Source: Gemmatimonadota bacterium (GTDB lineage Bacteria; Gemmatimonadota; Gemmatimonadetes; Longimicrobiales; Gaopeijiaceae). Taken from it: a stretch of DNA of 64,000 nt. The position numbers and the translations under genes are program-made. The stretch lies in NCBI GenBank assembly GCA_009838975.1, contig VXQO01000014.1, positions 1 to 64,000 on the forward strand. The letters run 5' to 3'. This document shows, piece after piece, positions 27,515 through 36,166 of the stretch; the first letter of the stretch is position 1; each line of letters opens with the position of its first letter. The notes beneath the pieces were generated by a model. That model was given only the letters and a program-made list of their open reading frames with translations. It was not told the DNA's origin and did no database searches.

Positions 27515-27793
27515 TCACTCCCTCAGTTGTCTCCGAGTACTCGGACGACGCGCCTCGAGCAGCCCATCGGTGAAGTCCTGCCGATCCTCCAGGAGCTCCA
27601 GCCGGGCGCGCAGCGTCTCCACTTCCTCACGAATGCGGTTGGCGTCGTGCGAGGGGCCGACTCCCTTCTCCTTCGCCATCGCCTCCAGCAAGACGCCCAG
27701 CCGCTTGGCAATGGGTCTCAGGATCAGCACGCCCCCGACAGTGAGGGACAGCACGATGAGGACGACCATCGGTGCAATCACTTCCCAGTCCAT
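27515..27793 (-). CDS. Small membrane protein with coiled coil
   Basis: 92-aa protein. ATG 27793 is preceded by GGGAGAG. Residues ~5-27 are one transmembrane helix (EVIAPMVVLIVLSLTVGGVLIL). From residue ~35 a charged coiled coil follows (NRIREEVETLRARLELLEDRQDF). Similar small membrane proteins are widespread and of unknown role. It converges on the M20 gene with a 31-nt gap. Confidence 0.72.
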   Translation of the reverse strand: MDWEVIAPMVVLIVLSLTVGGVLILRPIAKRLGVLLEAMAKEKGVGPSHDANRIREEVETLRARLELLEDRQDFTDGLLEARRPSTRRQLRE

Positions 27794-27907
27794 GCAAGCT
27801 CTCCCCTGTGTGGGACCGCGCGAAAGGCGTCCCGTAGCCGGTAACCTCCGAGCCACTACGGCCGTGCGCGCACTCGGTTGCAACGGAACTTTTCATGTAG
27901 ACTTATG

Positions 27908-27930
27908 ATATATAGATTATCTTTATATCG
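27908..27930. promoter_or_regulatory. Near-perfect 23-bp palindrome upstream of padR-like gene
   Basis: Arms GATATATAGAT and ATCTTTATATC around a single central T match at 10 of 11 pairs. The site lies 78 bp before the PadR-like start at 28008, in an AT-rich patch of an otherwise GC-rich region (27896-27932). TTGCAA at 27879 and TATGAT at 27905 are possible promoter elements but are 20 bp apart. This looks like an autoregulatory operator of the PadR gene. Confidence 0.6.
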
Positions 27931-28007
27931 TGCTTCGCATTGGGCCTGAACCCCCGAGAGCCGGGGCAAGGACGCGGGACAGGACATTCACCGAGAGGTC
28001 AGTCGGC

Positions 28008-28334
28008 ATGCGGACAACCCTGTCGAAGAGGATCAACGAACTGCTGGTGCTCGCCGTTCTGGAGCGCGGACCTGCGCACGGTTACCAGATTGCCCTGGCG
28101 GTCGAGGAGTGGACGGACGGGCTGTTCTCGTTTCAACACGGCACCCTGTACCCGATCCTGCATCGGCTGGAGGGGGAAGGGCACGTGCGAGGCGAGTGGT
28201 GCGGCGAGGGCCGTCGCCGAAAGACCTACCGGATCACCGAGTCGGGCCGCGTCATCTTCAGGGCCGGCACGGCGGAGCTGGAAGAGCAGTTCCGGGCGCT
28301 GTTCGCCCTGTTTGGACGGACCCATGCCGCCTGA
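28008..28334 (+). CDS. PadR-family transcriptional regulator
   Basis: 108-aa winged-helix repressor. LLVLAVLERGPAHGYQIALAVEE, then FSFQHGTLYPILHRLEGEGHVRGEW and RRRKTYRITESGR are the classic PadR helix-turn-helix and wing. This is the short (PadR-s2-like) form lacking a long C-terminal dimerisation domain. GAGAGG precedes ATG 28008. It overlaps the next gene by 11 nt, which is typical for PadR plus membrane-protein pairs. A palindrome at 27908-27930 is the likely operator. Confidence 0.92.
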   Translation: MRTTLSKRINELLVLAVLERGPAHGYQIALAVEEWTDGLFSFQHGTLYPILHRLEGEGHVRGEWCGEGRRRKTYRITESGRVIFRAGTAELEEQFRALFALFGRTHAA

Positions 28335-29085
28335 AGGGAGCCATCTGGCCGACACCGCACGTCGGTTGAACATCCCTCCCCACCGCCGGCTCGAAATGAT
28401 CGAGGAATTGGGCGCCGATCTGGAGGCACTCCAGGCAGCGTACGAGCGTCGTGGCCTTTCTCCGGCCGCCGCTCGCCGCGAGGCACTCATGCGGCTTGTG
28501 CCCGCAGACGAATCCATTTACGAACTGAACGCCCAACACGAACCGAGAACAGCGCGCTGGTTGAAAGCGGCTGGAATCGGGGGCCGGGTGGAGCGCTTTG
28601 GCGCTGCCGCGGCCGCCATTCTCGCCGGGGCCGCCGTCCTGATGATCCCCGCGAAGGAAGCCGCCGTTCAGGGGTCGCTCCTCCTATGGGCTCAGGCACT
28701 GATCGCCGCACTGCTGGCCGCAAACTGGTGCCGTGGGGCGGCAGGACTGTGGATCATGGGAGTCCTTCCCCCTGATGTGCGCAGCCTCTTTCAGGCCCGT
28801 CAGGCCGGGCTGATCACCGGGGCGGCCTCCCTGGGGGGCCTGGGAGCGCTGTGGCAGGGCTACATCGGCCTCGGGACCCTCGAGGCTTCGCCCGATCTGG
28901 TCTGGCATGTCGTGCGCCCGGCCCTTCTCACGGGCGCCATCGGGATCGGGGCGGCGATCTTCGGTGCACTTGGATGGCTCGCGCTTCTCCCGCGGCTGAT
29001 CTCCGACGAGTCGTCCGAGCGCCGCATCGAGACACTTCTCACGCCTTCACGCCCGCAACGCCCTCTCGACAACTCGGTGGAATGA
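28324..29085 (+). CDS. Membrane protein with PadR-associated permease-prefix-like N-terminal domain
   Basis: 253-aa protein. Residues ~8-70 form a helical module (EMIEELGADLEALQAAYERRGLSPAAARREALMRLV) like the prefix domain of permeases found next to PadR regulators. About four transmembrane helices follow (residues ~93-230). No ABC permease FtsX-like domain is present, so it is the short form. It overlaps padR and is followed 9 nt later by the large fusion gene, forming a three-gene operon. Function unknown; it may sense or respond to membrane stress. Confidence 0.75.
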   Translation: MPPEGSHLADTARRLNIPPHRRLEMIEELGADLEALQAAYERRGLSPAAARREALMRLVPADESIYELNAQHEPRTARWLKAAGIGGRVERFGAAAAAILAGAAVLMIPAKEAAVQGSLLLWAQALIAALLAANWCRGAAGLWIMGVLPPDVRSLFQARQAGLITGAASLGGLGALWQGYIGLGTLEASPDLVWHVVRPALLTGAIGIGAAIFGALGWLALLPRLISDESSERRIETLLTPSRPQRPLDNSVE

Positions 29086-29094
29086 GGTAGCACC

Positions 29095-31596
29095 ATGGCC
29101 ATGTTCGACACACTCGCTTCGCTGTTCGCTCAGTCCGGCATCGTCGGACCCCCGCTGCTCGTCGTCCTTGTATTGGCTCTTGGTCAGGCAGGGCGCGTAA
29201 TCCATGCCCGGGTGCGCGGACGCCCCGAGGGCCGCGGGCATTCCCAGCTTGGCGCGATCCTCGTGCTCGGTGTGGTCGGTGCCTGTATCGGGGTACTCGG
29301 CACCCTGGTCGGCATGTGGCACACAGCGGGCTGGTTCACCACGGCAGGCGAAGTTCCCGTGGCGCTCGTGTGGAGCTCGATCAGGGTAGCGCTCACTCCG
29401 TCCATCATCGGCTTCGCCATCCTGTCGATCGCGTCCGTCGCCTGGCTGGCCCTGCACTACCGGCCCGGACGGGGACGCGCCCGGACCCTCCTGTGCGTTG
29501 CCGCCCTCGGGAGTACCTCGTGCATTGGCGACAGGGGTGGCATTTCGGGTACTGCCGCCCGCCGCGACTCCGCCGGCGTGGTCATTGTCGAAAACGCCGC
29601 GCAGGATCGCCCCTTCGCCGGGGAGCCCGTGTTCGTTGCGGACCTCAGGACCCCGGACGACGCACTGGCGATGGTTCCATGGGGCGTCGCGGCCGATCCC
29701 CGGCTTCAGCGCATCTACGCAGCCGACATCACCGGGCAGCGGGTGGCCGTTTTCGACGGCGAAGGCGGGTTCGTCGGGCAACTGGGACGCGCAGGCGATG
29801 GGCCGGGAGAATTCCGCTCTCCGGGCGCGCTGGCGCTAAGCCGCTGTGGCGGTGGAGCGGCCTGCGGGAGCGCTTCGCCCAGGGCAGATACCGCGATACT
29901 GGTCGTGCTGGACACGCGGCGGACGATCTTGAGCCGATGGTCGGGTAACGGCGGGTTCCTGGGTGAGGAACGGGTCCCGGCCGACTACTGGGGACCAGGA
30001 TTCGCCATCGGTCCCGGCTGGTTCGCAACCGTGACGTCGGCGTCAGGGGAAATGAGGTTCGAGCAGCATCTGGAAGTGCGCGGCCCGGTGGAACGCGAAA
30101 CGTTGCACACGGTCGCGTACGAAATGGTCATGATGGAACTGCCCTGCGTGACCATGCCCGCCGCCAGGATCTTCGCCCCCGACGTGGTTTGGACCCACGC
30201 CGACGGCACCTTCTACTACCTCGACGGACCCGGCTACCGCGTCGACGCGTATGCCGACGGGGCCGTGGTGGCCAGTCTGCGCCGCCCACTAGCCCCGGTG
30301 GCCGTGACGCGCGAAATGGCGGTAGCCGGTGCCGACCTCCCCGGGCCGTACCAGGGTCTGATGCGCCAGTGCAACGTTACGGGAGAGGAACTGGTGCGGG
30401 CCGTGGGTCACGAGGACGAGTTGGCGGTCGTTGTCGGGCTGGCCGTGGATCCCGGCGGACGACTCTGGGTGGCACGGCGCGGCAACGGACTGATGCCCGA
30501 GGCTGTCGACGTATTCGCAGCTGACGGCGAGTATCTGGGTACCCACGATGTCTCTGTGCTGCCTGTGGCCTTTCTCTCGGAATCGAGATTTGTGGGTGTG
30601 CGCCTGGACCCGTCCACTGGCCAGGCCGTCGCGTCGCTGTACGAGACCGGCCGTGGCGCGGAAACAGCGGTGGTCGCCACCCGTCGCCCCTCGGATTCTC
30701 CGTCCGGCACCGAAGTATCCGTCGTCGAGCATCCGGGCCCCCGGCCGGACACCCTCCCCAATCCCGCCGGACTCCGTGAGTTCCGCGATTGCCCGATGTG
30801 CCCGCTGATGATCGAACTTCCCCGGGGCCGCTACCAGATGGGGACGTCCGCCGAAGAAGAAGAGCGGCTGGGACTGATCCGGAACTCGAAGCGCACTCAA
30901 CACAGCCGGAACGCCGAAAGACCGCAGATCGATGTTACGATCGACCACACGTTTGCGCTGGGAAGGTACGAAGTCACCTTCGATGAATGGGATCGTTGCT
31001 TTGACGCCGGGGGCTGCACCTACCGCCCGAGCGACCGGGGCTTCGGACGAGGTCATCGTCCCGTCATCCATGTGTCCCGCCGGGACGCGCAGGAGTACCT
31101 GGTCTGGCTTCGCGATGTCACCGGCCAGCCGTACCGGCTCCCGAGCAGCGCCGAGTGGGAGTACGCCGCTCGGGCCGGCACCACGACCGCCAGGTGGTGG
31201 GGAGATGAGCTCGGTGAGGGCAGAGCCGTCTGTGATGCCTGCGGCAGCCGTTGGGACGACCGGTCCACTGCGCCGGTCGGTTCGTTCGCCCCCAACCCCT
31301 GGGGCCTGTATGACATGCTCTCCAACGTGTCGGAAGTGGTGGCCGACTGCTGGCACGACACCTACGAGGGTCACCCGACGGACGGGTCCCCGCGGCTGGA
31401 TGCACCGCGCGGCTGGCCCGACGGCCAATGCCGGAGAGCCACCTGGCGAGGCGGCGGGTGGCCCTTCTTCGCCTGGACGGTGCGCGCCGCTTGGCGGAGC
31501 GGCGGGAACATGAGCCTCGACTATCGGGACGACGATCCCGGGGCTGGAGGAAGCCACGGCTTCAGAGTCGCGATAACCATTCCGGAGCCCCGTTGA
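29095..31596 (+). CDS. Three-part fusion: ExbB/TolQ-like membrane region, beta-propeller, FGE-sulfatase domain
   Basis: 833-aa protein. Residues 1-122 have three hydrophobic segments, one reading LGVVGACIGVLGTLVGMWHT, reminiscent of the MotA/TolQ/ExbB channel fold. Residue 130 starts a second signal-like stretch (TLLCVAALGSTSC). Residues ~155-560 look like a 6-bladed propeller (IYAADITGQRVAVFDGEGGFVGQLGRAGDGPGEFRSPG). Residues ~565-833 are a formylglycine-generating-enzyme/sulfatase-modifying fold (LPRGRYQMGTS, EVTFDEWDRC, RLPSSAEWEYAARAGT, GLYDMLSNVSEVV, GFRVA). The Cys pair of true FGE enzymes is not seen near the C-terminus, where GGGWPFFAWTVRAAWRSGG occurs. GAGGTAGC precedes the ATG. Last gene of the PadR operon. 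Confidence 0.78.
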   Translation: MAMFDTLASLFAQSGIVGPPLLVVLVLALGQAGRVIHARVRGRPEGRGHSQLGAILVLGVVGACIGVLGTLVGMWHTAGWFTTAGEVPVALVWSSIRVALTPSIIGFAILSIASVAWLALHYRPGRGRARTLLCVAALGSTSCIGDRGGISGTAARRDSAGVVIVENAAQDRPFAGEPVFVADLRTPDDALAMVPWGVAADPRLQRIYAADITGQRVAVFDGEGGFVGQLGRAGDGPGEFRSPGALALSRCGGGAACGSASPRADTAILVVLDTRRTILSRWSGNGGFLGEERVPADYWGPGFAIGPGWFATVTSASGEMRFEQHLEVRGPVERETLHTVAYEMVMMELPCVTMPAARIFAPDVVWTHADGTFYYLDGPGYRVDAYADGAVVASLRRPLAPVAVTREMAVAGADLPGPYQGLMRQCNVTGEELVRAVGHEDELAVVVGLAVDPGGRLWVARRGNGLMPEAVDVFAADGEYLGTHDVSVLPVAFLSESRFVGVRLDPSTGQAVASLYETGRGAETAVVATRRPSDSPSGTEVSVVEHPGPRPDTLPNPAGLREFRDCPMCPLMIELPRGRYQMGTSAEEEERLGLIRNSKRTQHSRNAERPQIDVTIDHTFALGRYEVTFDEWDRCFDAGGCTYRPSDRGFGRGHRPVIHVSRRDAQEYLVWLRDVTGQPYRLPSSAEWEYAARAGTTTARWWGDELGEGRAVCDACGSRWDDRSTAPVGSFAPNPWGLYDMLSNVSEVVADCWHDTYEGHPTDGSPRLDAPRGWPDGQCRRATWRGGGWPFFAWTVRAAWRSGGNMSLDYRDDDPGAGGSHGFRVAITIPEPR

Positions 31597-31665
31597 GGCC
31601 GTTCCTCAGGACCCCTTTCCCGCGTGTCCGCCTGCGGGACGTGCTCCTGCCGCGGCTCGGGGGAC

Positions 31666-32553
31666 TCAGCCCCTACGAATGGGCAGCGTCAGACATGTCG
31701 GTCCGCCCTCGCAGGGGATGCACAGCGCGTCCGCGTCGAAACAGGTCACCTCGCACCCGGCGTCACGCATGAGGCGCACCGTCTCCGGGTATCCGCCCAC
31801 CGCCAGGCATCTCCGTGGCGCTGTCGCCAGCACGTTCAGATTCAGCCCCCTGGAGGCCTCGAATTCGGCCTCGCTCGCCTCCAGACAGCGAATCCCCAAC
31901 TCGTGGAACAACTCGTGGAGGGCGACCGGCAGGAGGCGCGGGTAGACCAGCGCGAGGTCCCGGTCCAGCGGGCTGACCACCGACAGAAGGTGCAGGCAGG
32001 CGGCGCTCCCGTTCCACACGGGGAGATCGAAGGAGTGGATTTCGACTCCCTGCGGAGACAGGACGGCCTGGAGCTGTGCGATTCCTTCCCGGTTGGTGCG
32101 GAATGTCCGTCCGGCCGCCAGGGTCTGCTCGTCGAGCCACAAGAGGTCGCCGCCTTCGACGATCCCGGGCGGCTCGATGGCTCCCAGCACTGGCACGTCG
32201 ATCCGCTCGTAAAGAGCCTCGTGGAGCGCCACCTCCGGCCGGCGCAACACCTTCCCCGGCCGTAGCAGGATCGCACCCCGGGGCGTCATGAACGAGGGAT
32301 CGAAGACGAACACGGAATCGGCGAGGTCGTCATCCGCGGCGGGAATCCACTCGATTGCGGTGCCCGAGTCGGCGACGCACTGCGCGAAGGCATCGTATTG
32401 GCGAGCGAGCCGACGCGCATCCAGCGGCCCCTCGTAGTGCCAGACGGCCGGATCGGCCTCGACGGTCGCCCGCCCGGGACGACGCATCGCGACCCGGCGG
32501 AGCGGCTGCACCATGCTCGCCACGCCGAATCCGAGGGTGCGCCGACTGCTCAT
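31666..32553 (-). CDS. Dimethylarginine dimethylaminohydrolase / amidinotransferase-family protein
   Basis: 295-aa guanidino-group modifying enzyme (pentein fold). VFVFDPSFMTPRGAILLRPGK, EGGDLLWLDEQTLAAGRTFRTN, a catalytic His in CLHLLSVVSPLD, and a C-terminal Cys in CEGGPTCLTLPI support DDAH or arginine deiminase-like activity, giving citrulline and an amine. ATG 32553 is used; an internal Met at residue 14 is an alternative. It diverges from the GGT gene with a 166-bp gap. Confidence 0.85.
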   Translation of the reverse strand: MSSRRTLGFGVASMVQPLRRVAMRRPGRATVEADPAVWHYEGPLDARRLARQYDAFAQCVADSGTAIEWIPAADDDLADSVFVFDPSFMTPRGAILLRPGKVLRRPEVALHEALYERIDVPVLGAIEPPGIVEGGDLLWLDEQTLAAGRTFRTNREGIAQLQAVLSPQGVEIHSFDLPVWNGSAACLHLLSVVSPLDRDLALVYPRLLPVALHELFHELGIRCLEASEAEFEASRGLNLNVLATAPRRCLAVGGYPETVRLMRDAGCEVTCFDADALCIPCEGGPTCLTLPIRRG

Positions 32554-32719
32554 GCGACAATCTACGGCGACGGAAGTCCATGGTCAGGCCCCCGCTCGCA
32601 CCCCGCTCGCACCGGAGCCTTCGAGTTGGGGACATCGCTCGCCGTCGAACTGGCGCGGAATCCCGCGAGTGGGCATCCTCCAACGGGCAACAGCCGACAC
32701 CAATTCAGGAGCACGATTC

Positions 32720-34555
32720 ATGCAGGAAGTATCGAGTGGTATGAGGCCGACCTCTCCGGGCACGGCACCGGCTGCGTTTCTGTCCGCCTGCCTCCTTGTT
32801 TCGGCGGGGTGCGGGACGTCCGCCGAATCCGCCCGGCCCGCAGCTGGATCGGAGGGGACCGATCGTCCCGGCGAGGTGGTCTTCCCGGCCACGAACCGCC
32901 CCGACGTACGCGGGATCAGCGGGGCGGTATCGGCAGGCCATCCGCTGGCCGCCGCAGCCGGTCACGACGTGCTGCGACGGGGCGGCAACGCCATCGACGC
33001 GGCGATCGCGATGGCTGCGGTGCTCGCCGTGGTCCGCCCCCACATGAACGGGGTCGGAGGCGATGCCTTTGCGCTCTACTACGAGGCCTCAACCGGTCAG
33101 GTACACGCCATGAACGGGAGCGGGCGCGCGGGAGCGCTGGCCACACCCGCGCTGTTCGCCGCACGCGGCCTGGACGAGATGCCCGGCAACGGACCTCTCT
33201 CGGTGTCGGTGCCCGGCGCGGTGGCCGCCTGGATCGATGCACTCGATCGCTTCGGGACGATCCCGCGCGACGAGCTCCTCGCGCCGGCGATCCGGTACGC
33301 CCATGGCGGCTTTCCCGTCTCGACCCGGCTCAGCAGCGACATCGCGGCTTCGTCCGGGTCGCTGAACGACCACGCGCGAGCGCTGTACACGCCCGGAGGC
33401 GAGCCGCCACCGGTCGGCAGCCTCCTGCGCAATCCCGCGCTGGCGGCCACCCTCGAGCGGATCGCACGAGACGGAAAGGACGGTTTCTACCACGGTTCTG
33501 TGGCCGAGCACCTGGCCACCTTCCTGGAAGCGGAAGGCGGGTACGTGCGGGCCCCAGACCTGTCGGCTCACACCACCACCTGGGTCGAGCCGCTGAGTGG
33601 CGGTTTCGAGGGCTTTACCATGCTCGTCATGCCGCCCAACACCCAGGGCATCGCCCAGCTCCAGCTGTTCGAGATGGCCAGATCGTTCGACCTGCGGGCC
33701 ATGGGGCACAACAGCGCCGACTATCTGCACACACTCATCGAGATGAAGAAGCTCGCCTTTGCGGACAGGGACCAATGGGCCGCCGACCCCGACTTCACGG
33801 ATCTCCCGCTCGACCAGTTGCTCGACCCCGGGTATCTGGCGGGTCGGGCAGCGATGGTGGATCCGGACGCGGCAGCGGTGTCGCGCTCGCCGGGAGTGAC
33901 GGCGGACATGGTGGCGGCTTCCGGCGGGTCCGGGGCATCCGTTGGCGGGAATGCGGACGGTTCGGCCGTGGCGCCCGGATCCGCCCGGGACGACTCCGGA
34001 GACACCGTCTACCTCACCGCGGTCGATAAGTGGGGCAACGCCGTCAGCTGGATCCAGAGCCTGTTCGCCGGGTTCGGCTCGGGGCTCCTGGAGCCGGAAA
34101 CAGGGATCGTCCTCCACAACCGCGGCGCGCTGTTCAACCTGGAACCCGGGCACCCGAACCTCATCGCGCCCGGCAAGCGGCCCTACCACACCCTGACTCC
34201 GATGATGGCGCTCCACGGCGACGGCAGCTTCGCCTTCACCCTGGGCACGCCCGGTGGCGACAGCCAGCCACAGAGCCTGCTCCAGATCGTCAACAACTAC
34301 CTGCTCTTCGACATGACCCCGCAGGCTGCGATCGAGGCACCCCGTTTCCGCAGCTACAGTGGGGTGCGGGTTGACTTCGAGGACCGTTTCGGTGCTGCCG
34401 TGCTCGGCGAGTTGGGGGCGTTGGGCCACGAGGCCGGTGTCGTCCACGGCTGGACCGCCACCTTCGGCGGCGCGCACATGATCGTCCGCGACCGCGAGGG
34501 GACGCTCACCGCGGCTTCCGATCCCCGCCGGGAGGCGTATGCGATCGCGTACTGA
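32720..34555 (+). CDS. ggt: Gamma-glutamyltransferase, lipoprotein
   Basis: 611-aa Ntn-hydrolase that cleaves gamma-glutamyl bonds (glutathione or gamma-glutamyl peptides). Lipobox VSAGC puts the anchor at Cys31. Early GGT motifs are GGNAIDAAIAMA and NGVGGDAFALYY. The autoprocessing nucleophile is probably Thr429 in GDTVYLTAVDKWGNAVSW, and GTPGGDSQPQSLLQIV is the C-terminal signature. AGGAG precedes ATG 32720. Fits the peptide-scavenging theme. Confidence 0.92.
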   Translation: MQEVSSGMRPTSPGTAPAAFLSACLLVSAGCGTSAESARPAAGSEGTDRPGEVVFPATNRPDVRGISGAVSAGHPLAAAAGHDVLRRGGNAIDAAIAMAAVLAVVRPHMNGVGGDAFALYYEASTGQVHAMNGSGRAGALATPALFAARGLDEMPGNGPLSVSVPGAVAAWIDALDRFGTIPRDELLAPAIRYAHGGFPVSTRLSSDIAASSGSLNDHARALYTPGGEPPPVGSLLRNPALAATLERIARDGKDGFYHGSVAEHLATFLEAEGGYVRAPDLSAHTTTWVEPLSGGFEGFTMLVMPPNTQGIAQLQLFEMARSFDLRAMGHNSADYLHTLIEMKKLAFADRDQWAADPDFTDLPLDQLLDPGYLAGRAAMVDPDAAAVSRSPGVTADMVAASGGSGASVGGNADGSAVAPGSARDDSGDTVYLTAVDKWGNAVSWIQSLFAGFGSGLLEPETGIVLHNRGALFNLEPGHPNLIAPGKRPYHTLTPMMALHGDGSFAFTLGTPGGDSQPQSLLQIVNNYLLFDMTPQAAIEAPRFRSYSGVRVDFEDRFGAAVLGELGALGHEAGVVHGWTATFGGAHMIVRDREGTLTAASDPRREAYAIAY

Positions 34556-34600
34556 GCGTCGCGTGCCGGAGCGGGGTGCGGCGAGCGGTGGGGGTCGGCG

Positions 34601-34984
34601 TTGACGGGCACGGCACGTTTGCTGGCTGCCAGCGGCGCCGTCCTCGCGCTGGTGGGCGTGGGGCTGGGCGCATTCGGAGCCCACGTTCTCGAGGTGCGAC
34701 TGTCACCTGCCGATCTCGCCGCCTTCGAAACGGCGGTACGGTATCAGATGTACCACGCGTTGGGGTTGCTGGGTGTGGCCTGGTTGCACGACAGAACCGG
34801 GAGTGCGCTCGCCGGACGCGGCGGGTGGTTGCTGGTGGCCGGAACCGCGGTCTTCTCGGGCAGCCTCTACGTGCTGGTCCTGACGGGCGCACGGTGGCTC
34901 GGGGCGGTCACCCCGGTAGGCGGCGTGATGCAGCTGGCGGGCTGGATGCTGGTCGTGGCGGGGCTCCTGCGTAAGGGTGGATAG
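34601..34984 (+). CDS. DUF423 family membrane protein (YgdD-like)
   Basis: 127-aa inner-membrane protein with four transmembrane helices. SGAVLALVGVGLGAFGAHVL, FETAVRYQMYHALGLL and GSLYVLVLTGARWLGAVTPVGG are the DUF423 hallmarks. TTG 34601 is the start, preceded by a purine-rich GGGGG tract; no nearer ATG or GTG fits. Function unknown. A 48-aa coiled-coil ORF overlaps its 3' end by 8 nt. Confidence 0.9.
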   Translation: MTGTARLLAASGAVLALVGVGLGAFGAHVLEVRLSPADLAAFETAVRYQMYHALGLLGVAWLHDRTGSALAGRGGWLLVAGTAVFSGSLYVLVLTGARWLGAVTPVGGVMQLAGWMLVVAGLLRKGG

Positions 34985-35123
34985 GGGCCTGCGGGACGAC
35001 CTCGCCGATGCCCGCGAAGGGGTCGCCGAGTTGCGAGGTGAACTCAAGGGCGTGAACCGCTCGTTGCGCGACTTCAGGGAGGACTTTCGCGTGCACGTCT
35101 ACGGAGGAACCGCCTCCGCGTAG
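34977..35123 (+). CDS. 48-aa coiled-coil ORF overlapping DUF423 gene
   Basis: Starts with GTG at 34977, overlapping the DUF423 stop by 8 nt, and ends with TAG at 35121-35123. The peptide is almost wholly heptad-like (LRDDLADAREGVAELRGEL, GVNRSLRDFRED) with no membrane segment. Overlap suggests translational coupling. Its stop abuts the converging NHase accessory gene. Not a family I recognise; it could be a chance reading frame, although the strong coiled-coil pattern argues against that. Confidence 0.45.
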   Translation: MDRGLRDDLADAREGVAELRGELKGVNRSLRDFREDFRVHVYGGTASA

Positions 35124-35124
35124 C

Positions 35125-35505
35125 CTACTCGCTCCGCTTCAGTTCCACGGGCTGGCCGTGTGGCGTGTGCCGGTACGCGTCCGCCCAGGCTTCCTTCCGC
35201 TCCTCGAGCGCGGCGGAATCACTCAGTCCCCGCTCGACGACCAGTCGCTCCAACGCCGATACCCAGTGGTGGTAGTAGTGTGAACCGTCGTCCGGTTCGC
35301 CACGTGCCTCGGCCGCTGCCAACTCTTCCGCCAGCGCCTTCGCCCAGGCCGTCCAGGCAAAATGCCCCCGCTCCGACAACTTGACCGCCAGGGCGAACGC
35401 CTGTGCCTGCCAGGGCTCGTCGAACACAGGGCCTTCCTCGTCGCGCGGCAGCGGAGGAAGCGCCGCCAGACGCTCGGCGGGCACGCGAGACGGGGCGGTC
35501 GTCAC
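35125..35505 (-). CDS. Nitrile hydratase accessory/activator protein
   Basis: 126-aa protein resembling the beta-subunit N-terminus: PVFDEPWQAQAFALAVKLSERGHFAWTAWAKALAEE. These proteins serve as metallochaperones for metal insertion and Cys oxidation in cobalt nitrile hydratases. Third gene of the operon alpha, beta, accessory; its ATG overlaps the beta stop by four bases (ATGA). Confidence 0.87.
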   Translation of the reverse strand: MTTAPSRVPAERLAALPPLPRDEEGPVFDEPWQAQAFALAVKLSERGHFAWTAWAKALAEELAAAEARGEPDDGSHYYHHWVSALERLVVERGLSDSAALEERKEAWADAYRHTPHGQPVELKRSE

Positions 35506-36155
35506 GCCGGCTCCAGGTAGTCTTCCCAGAGGTCGACGTATACCGAGTCGCCCGCACCCGCCCTGTCACCCCACAGCTCCCGGGCCTCGAAGCGGACGGA
35601 GTACACGTGCTGCGGCCGGTCGCCGGGCTGTTGGCCGGCCGCATCGCTGTCCTGCAGCGCATAGACACCAAAGTCCTCGGCGATCTGTCCCACTCGCCCG
35701 CGCACGTATCGCGGCTGGCGGGTGTGGCCGCGCGGGTGGAGGTTGCGGGCCCGGACCCGATCGCCGGGGCCGAAGCGGGCAGGCACGTCAAGGTCGAGGA
35801 GGCCGAAGCCCAGCGAGCCGCTCCGGGACGCAGGCAGCATCTCGGGCGTTGCGGCTCCCGGGTCAGCGTAGCCGGTTTCGAGTTCGGTGTCCGTGATCAG
35901 GTCGCTGCCGAGCAGCCGGCTGGTCATCATGTGGAACCACCGCTCGTAGTACGACATTCGCAGATACTCGTCCGGCGGGATGCTCTCGAGTGTGAAACGG
36001 AATCCCGGCCAGTTGCGCCCACGGCCCCAACGTCCGACAGCCCGGGTAAGCGCGAAGACCCGACCTTCCCAACGGTGGTGAAAGACCGGCTCGTTTTCCT
36101 CGGGCTCGATCGCGCCGAAGCCGTCCATGCCGCCCATGTCGTGTATCGTGTTCAT
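35502..36155 (-). CDS. nthB: Nitrile hydratase beta subunit
   Basis: 217-aa subunit. Signature segments are MNTIHDMGGMDGFG, YYERWFHMM and the C-terminal SH3-like barrel FGPGDRVRARNLHPRGHTRQPRYVRGRVGQI. With the alpha subunit it hydrates nitriles to amides. It starts 11 nt after the alpha stop and overlaps the accessory gene, forming a tight operon. Confidence 0.93.
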   Translation of the reverse strand: MNTIHDMGGMDGFGAIEPEENEPVFHHRWEGRVFALTRAVGRWGRGRNWPGFRFTLESIPPDEYLRMSYYERWFHMMTSRLLGSDLITDTELETGYADPGAATPEMLPASRSGSLGFGLLDLDVPARFGPGDRVRARNLHPRGHTRQPRYVRGRVGQIAEDFGVYALQDSDAAGQQPGDRPQHVYSVRFEARELWGDRAGAGDSVYVDLWEDYLEPA

Positions 36156-36166
36156 CTTCCGCCCCC

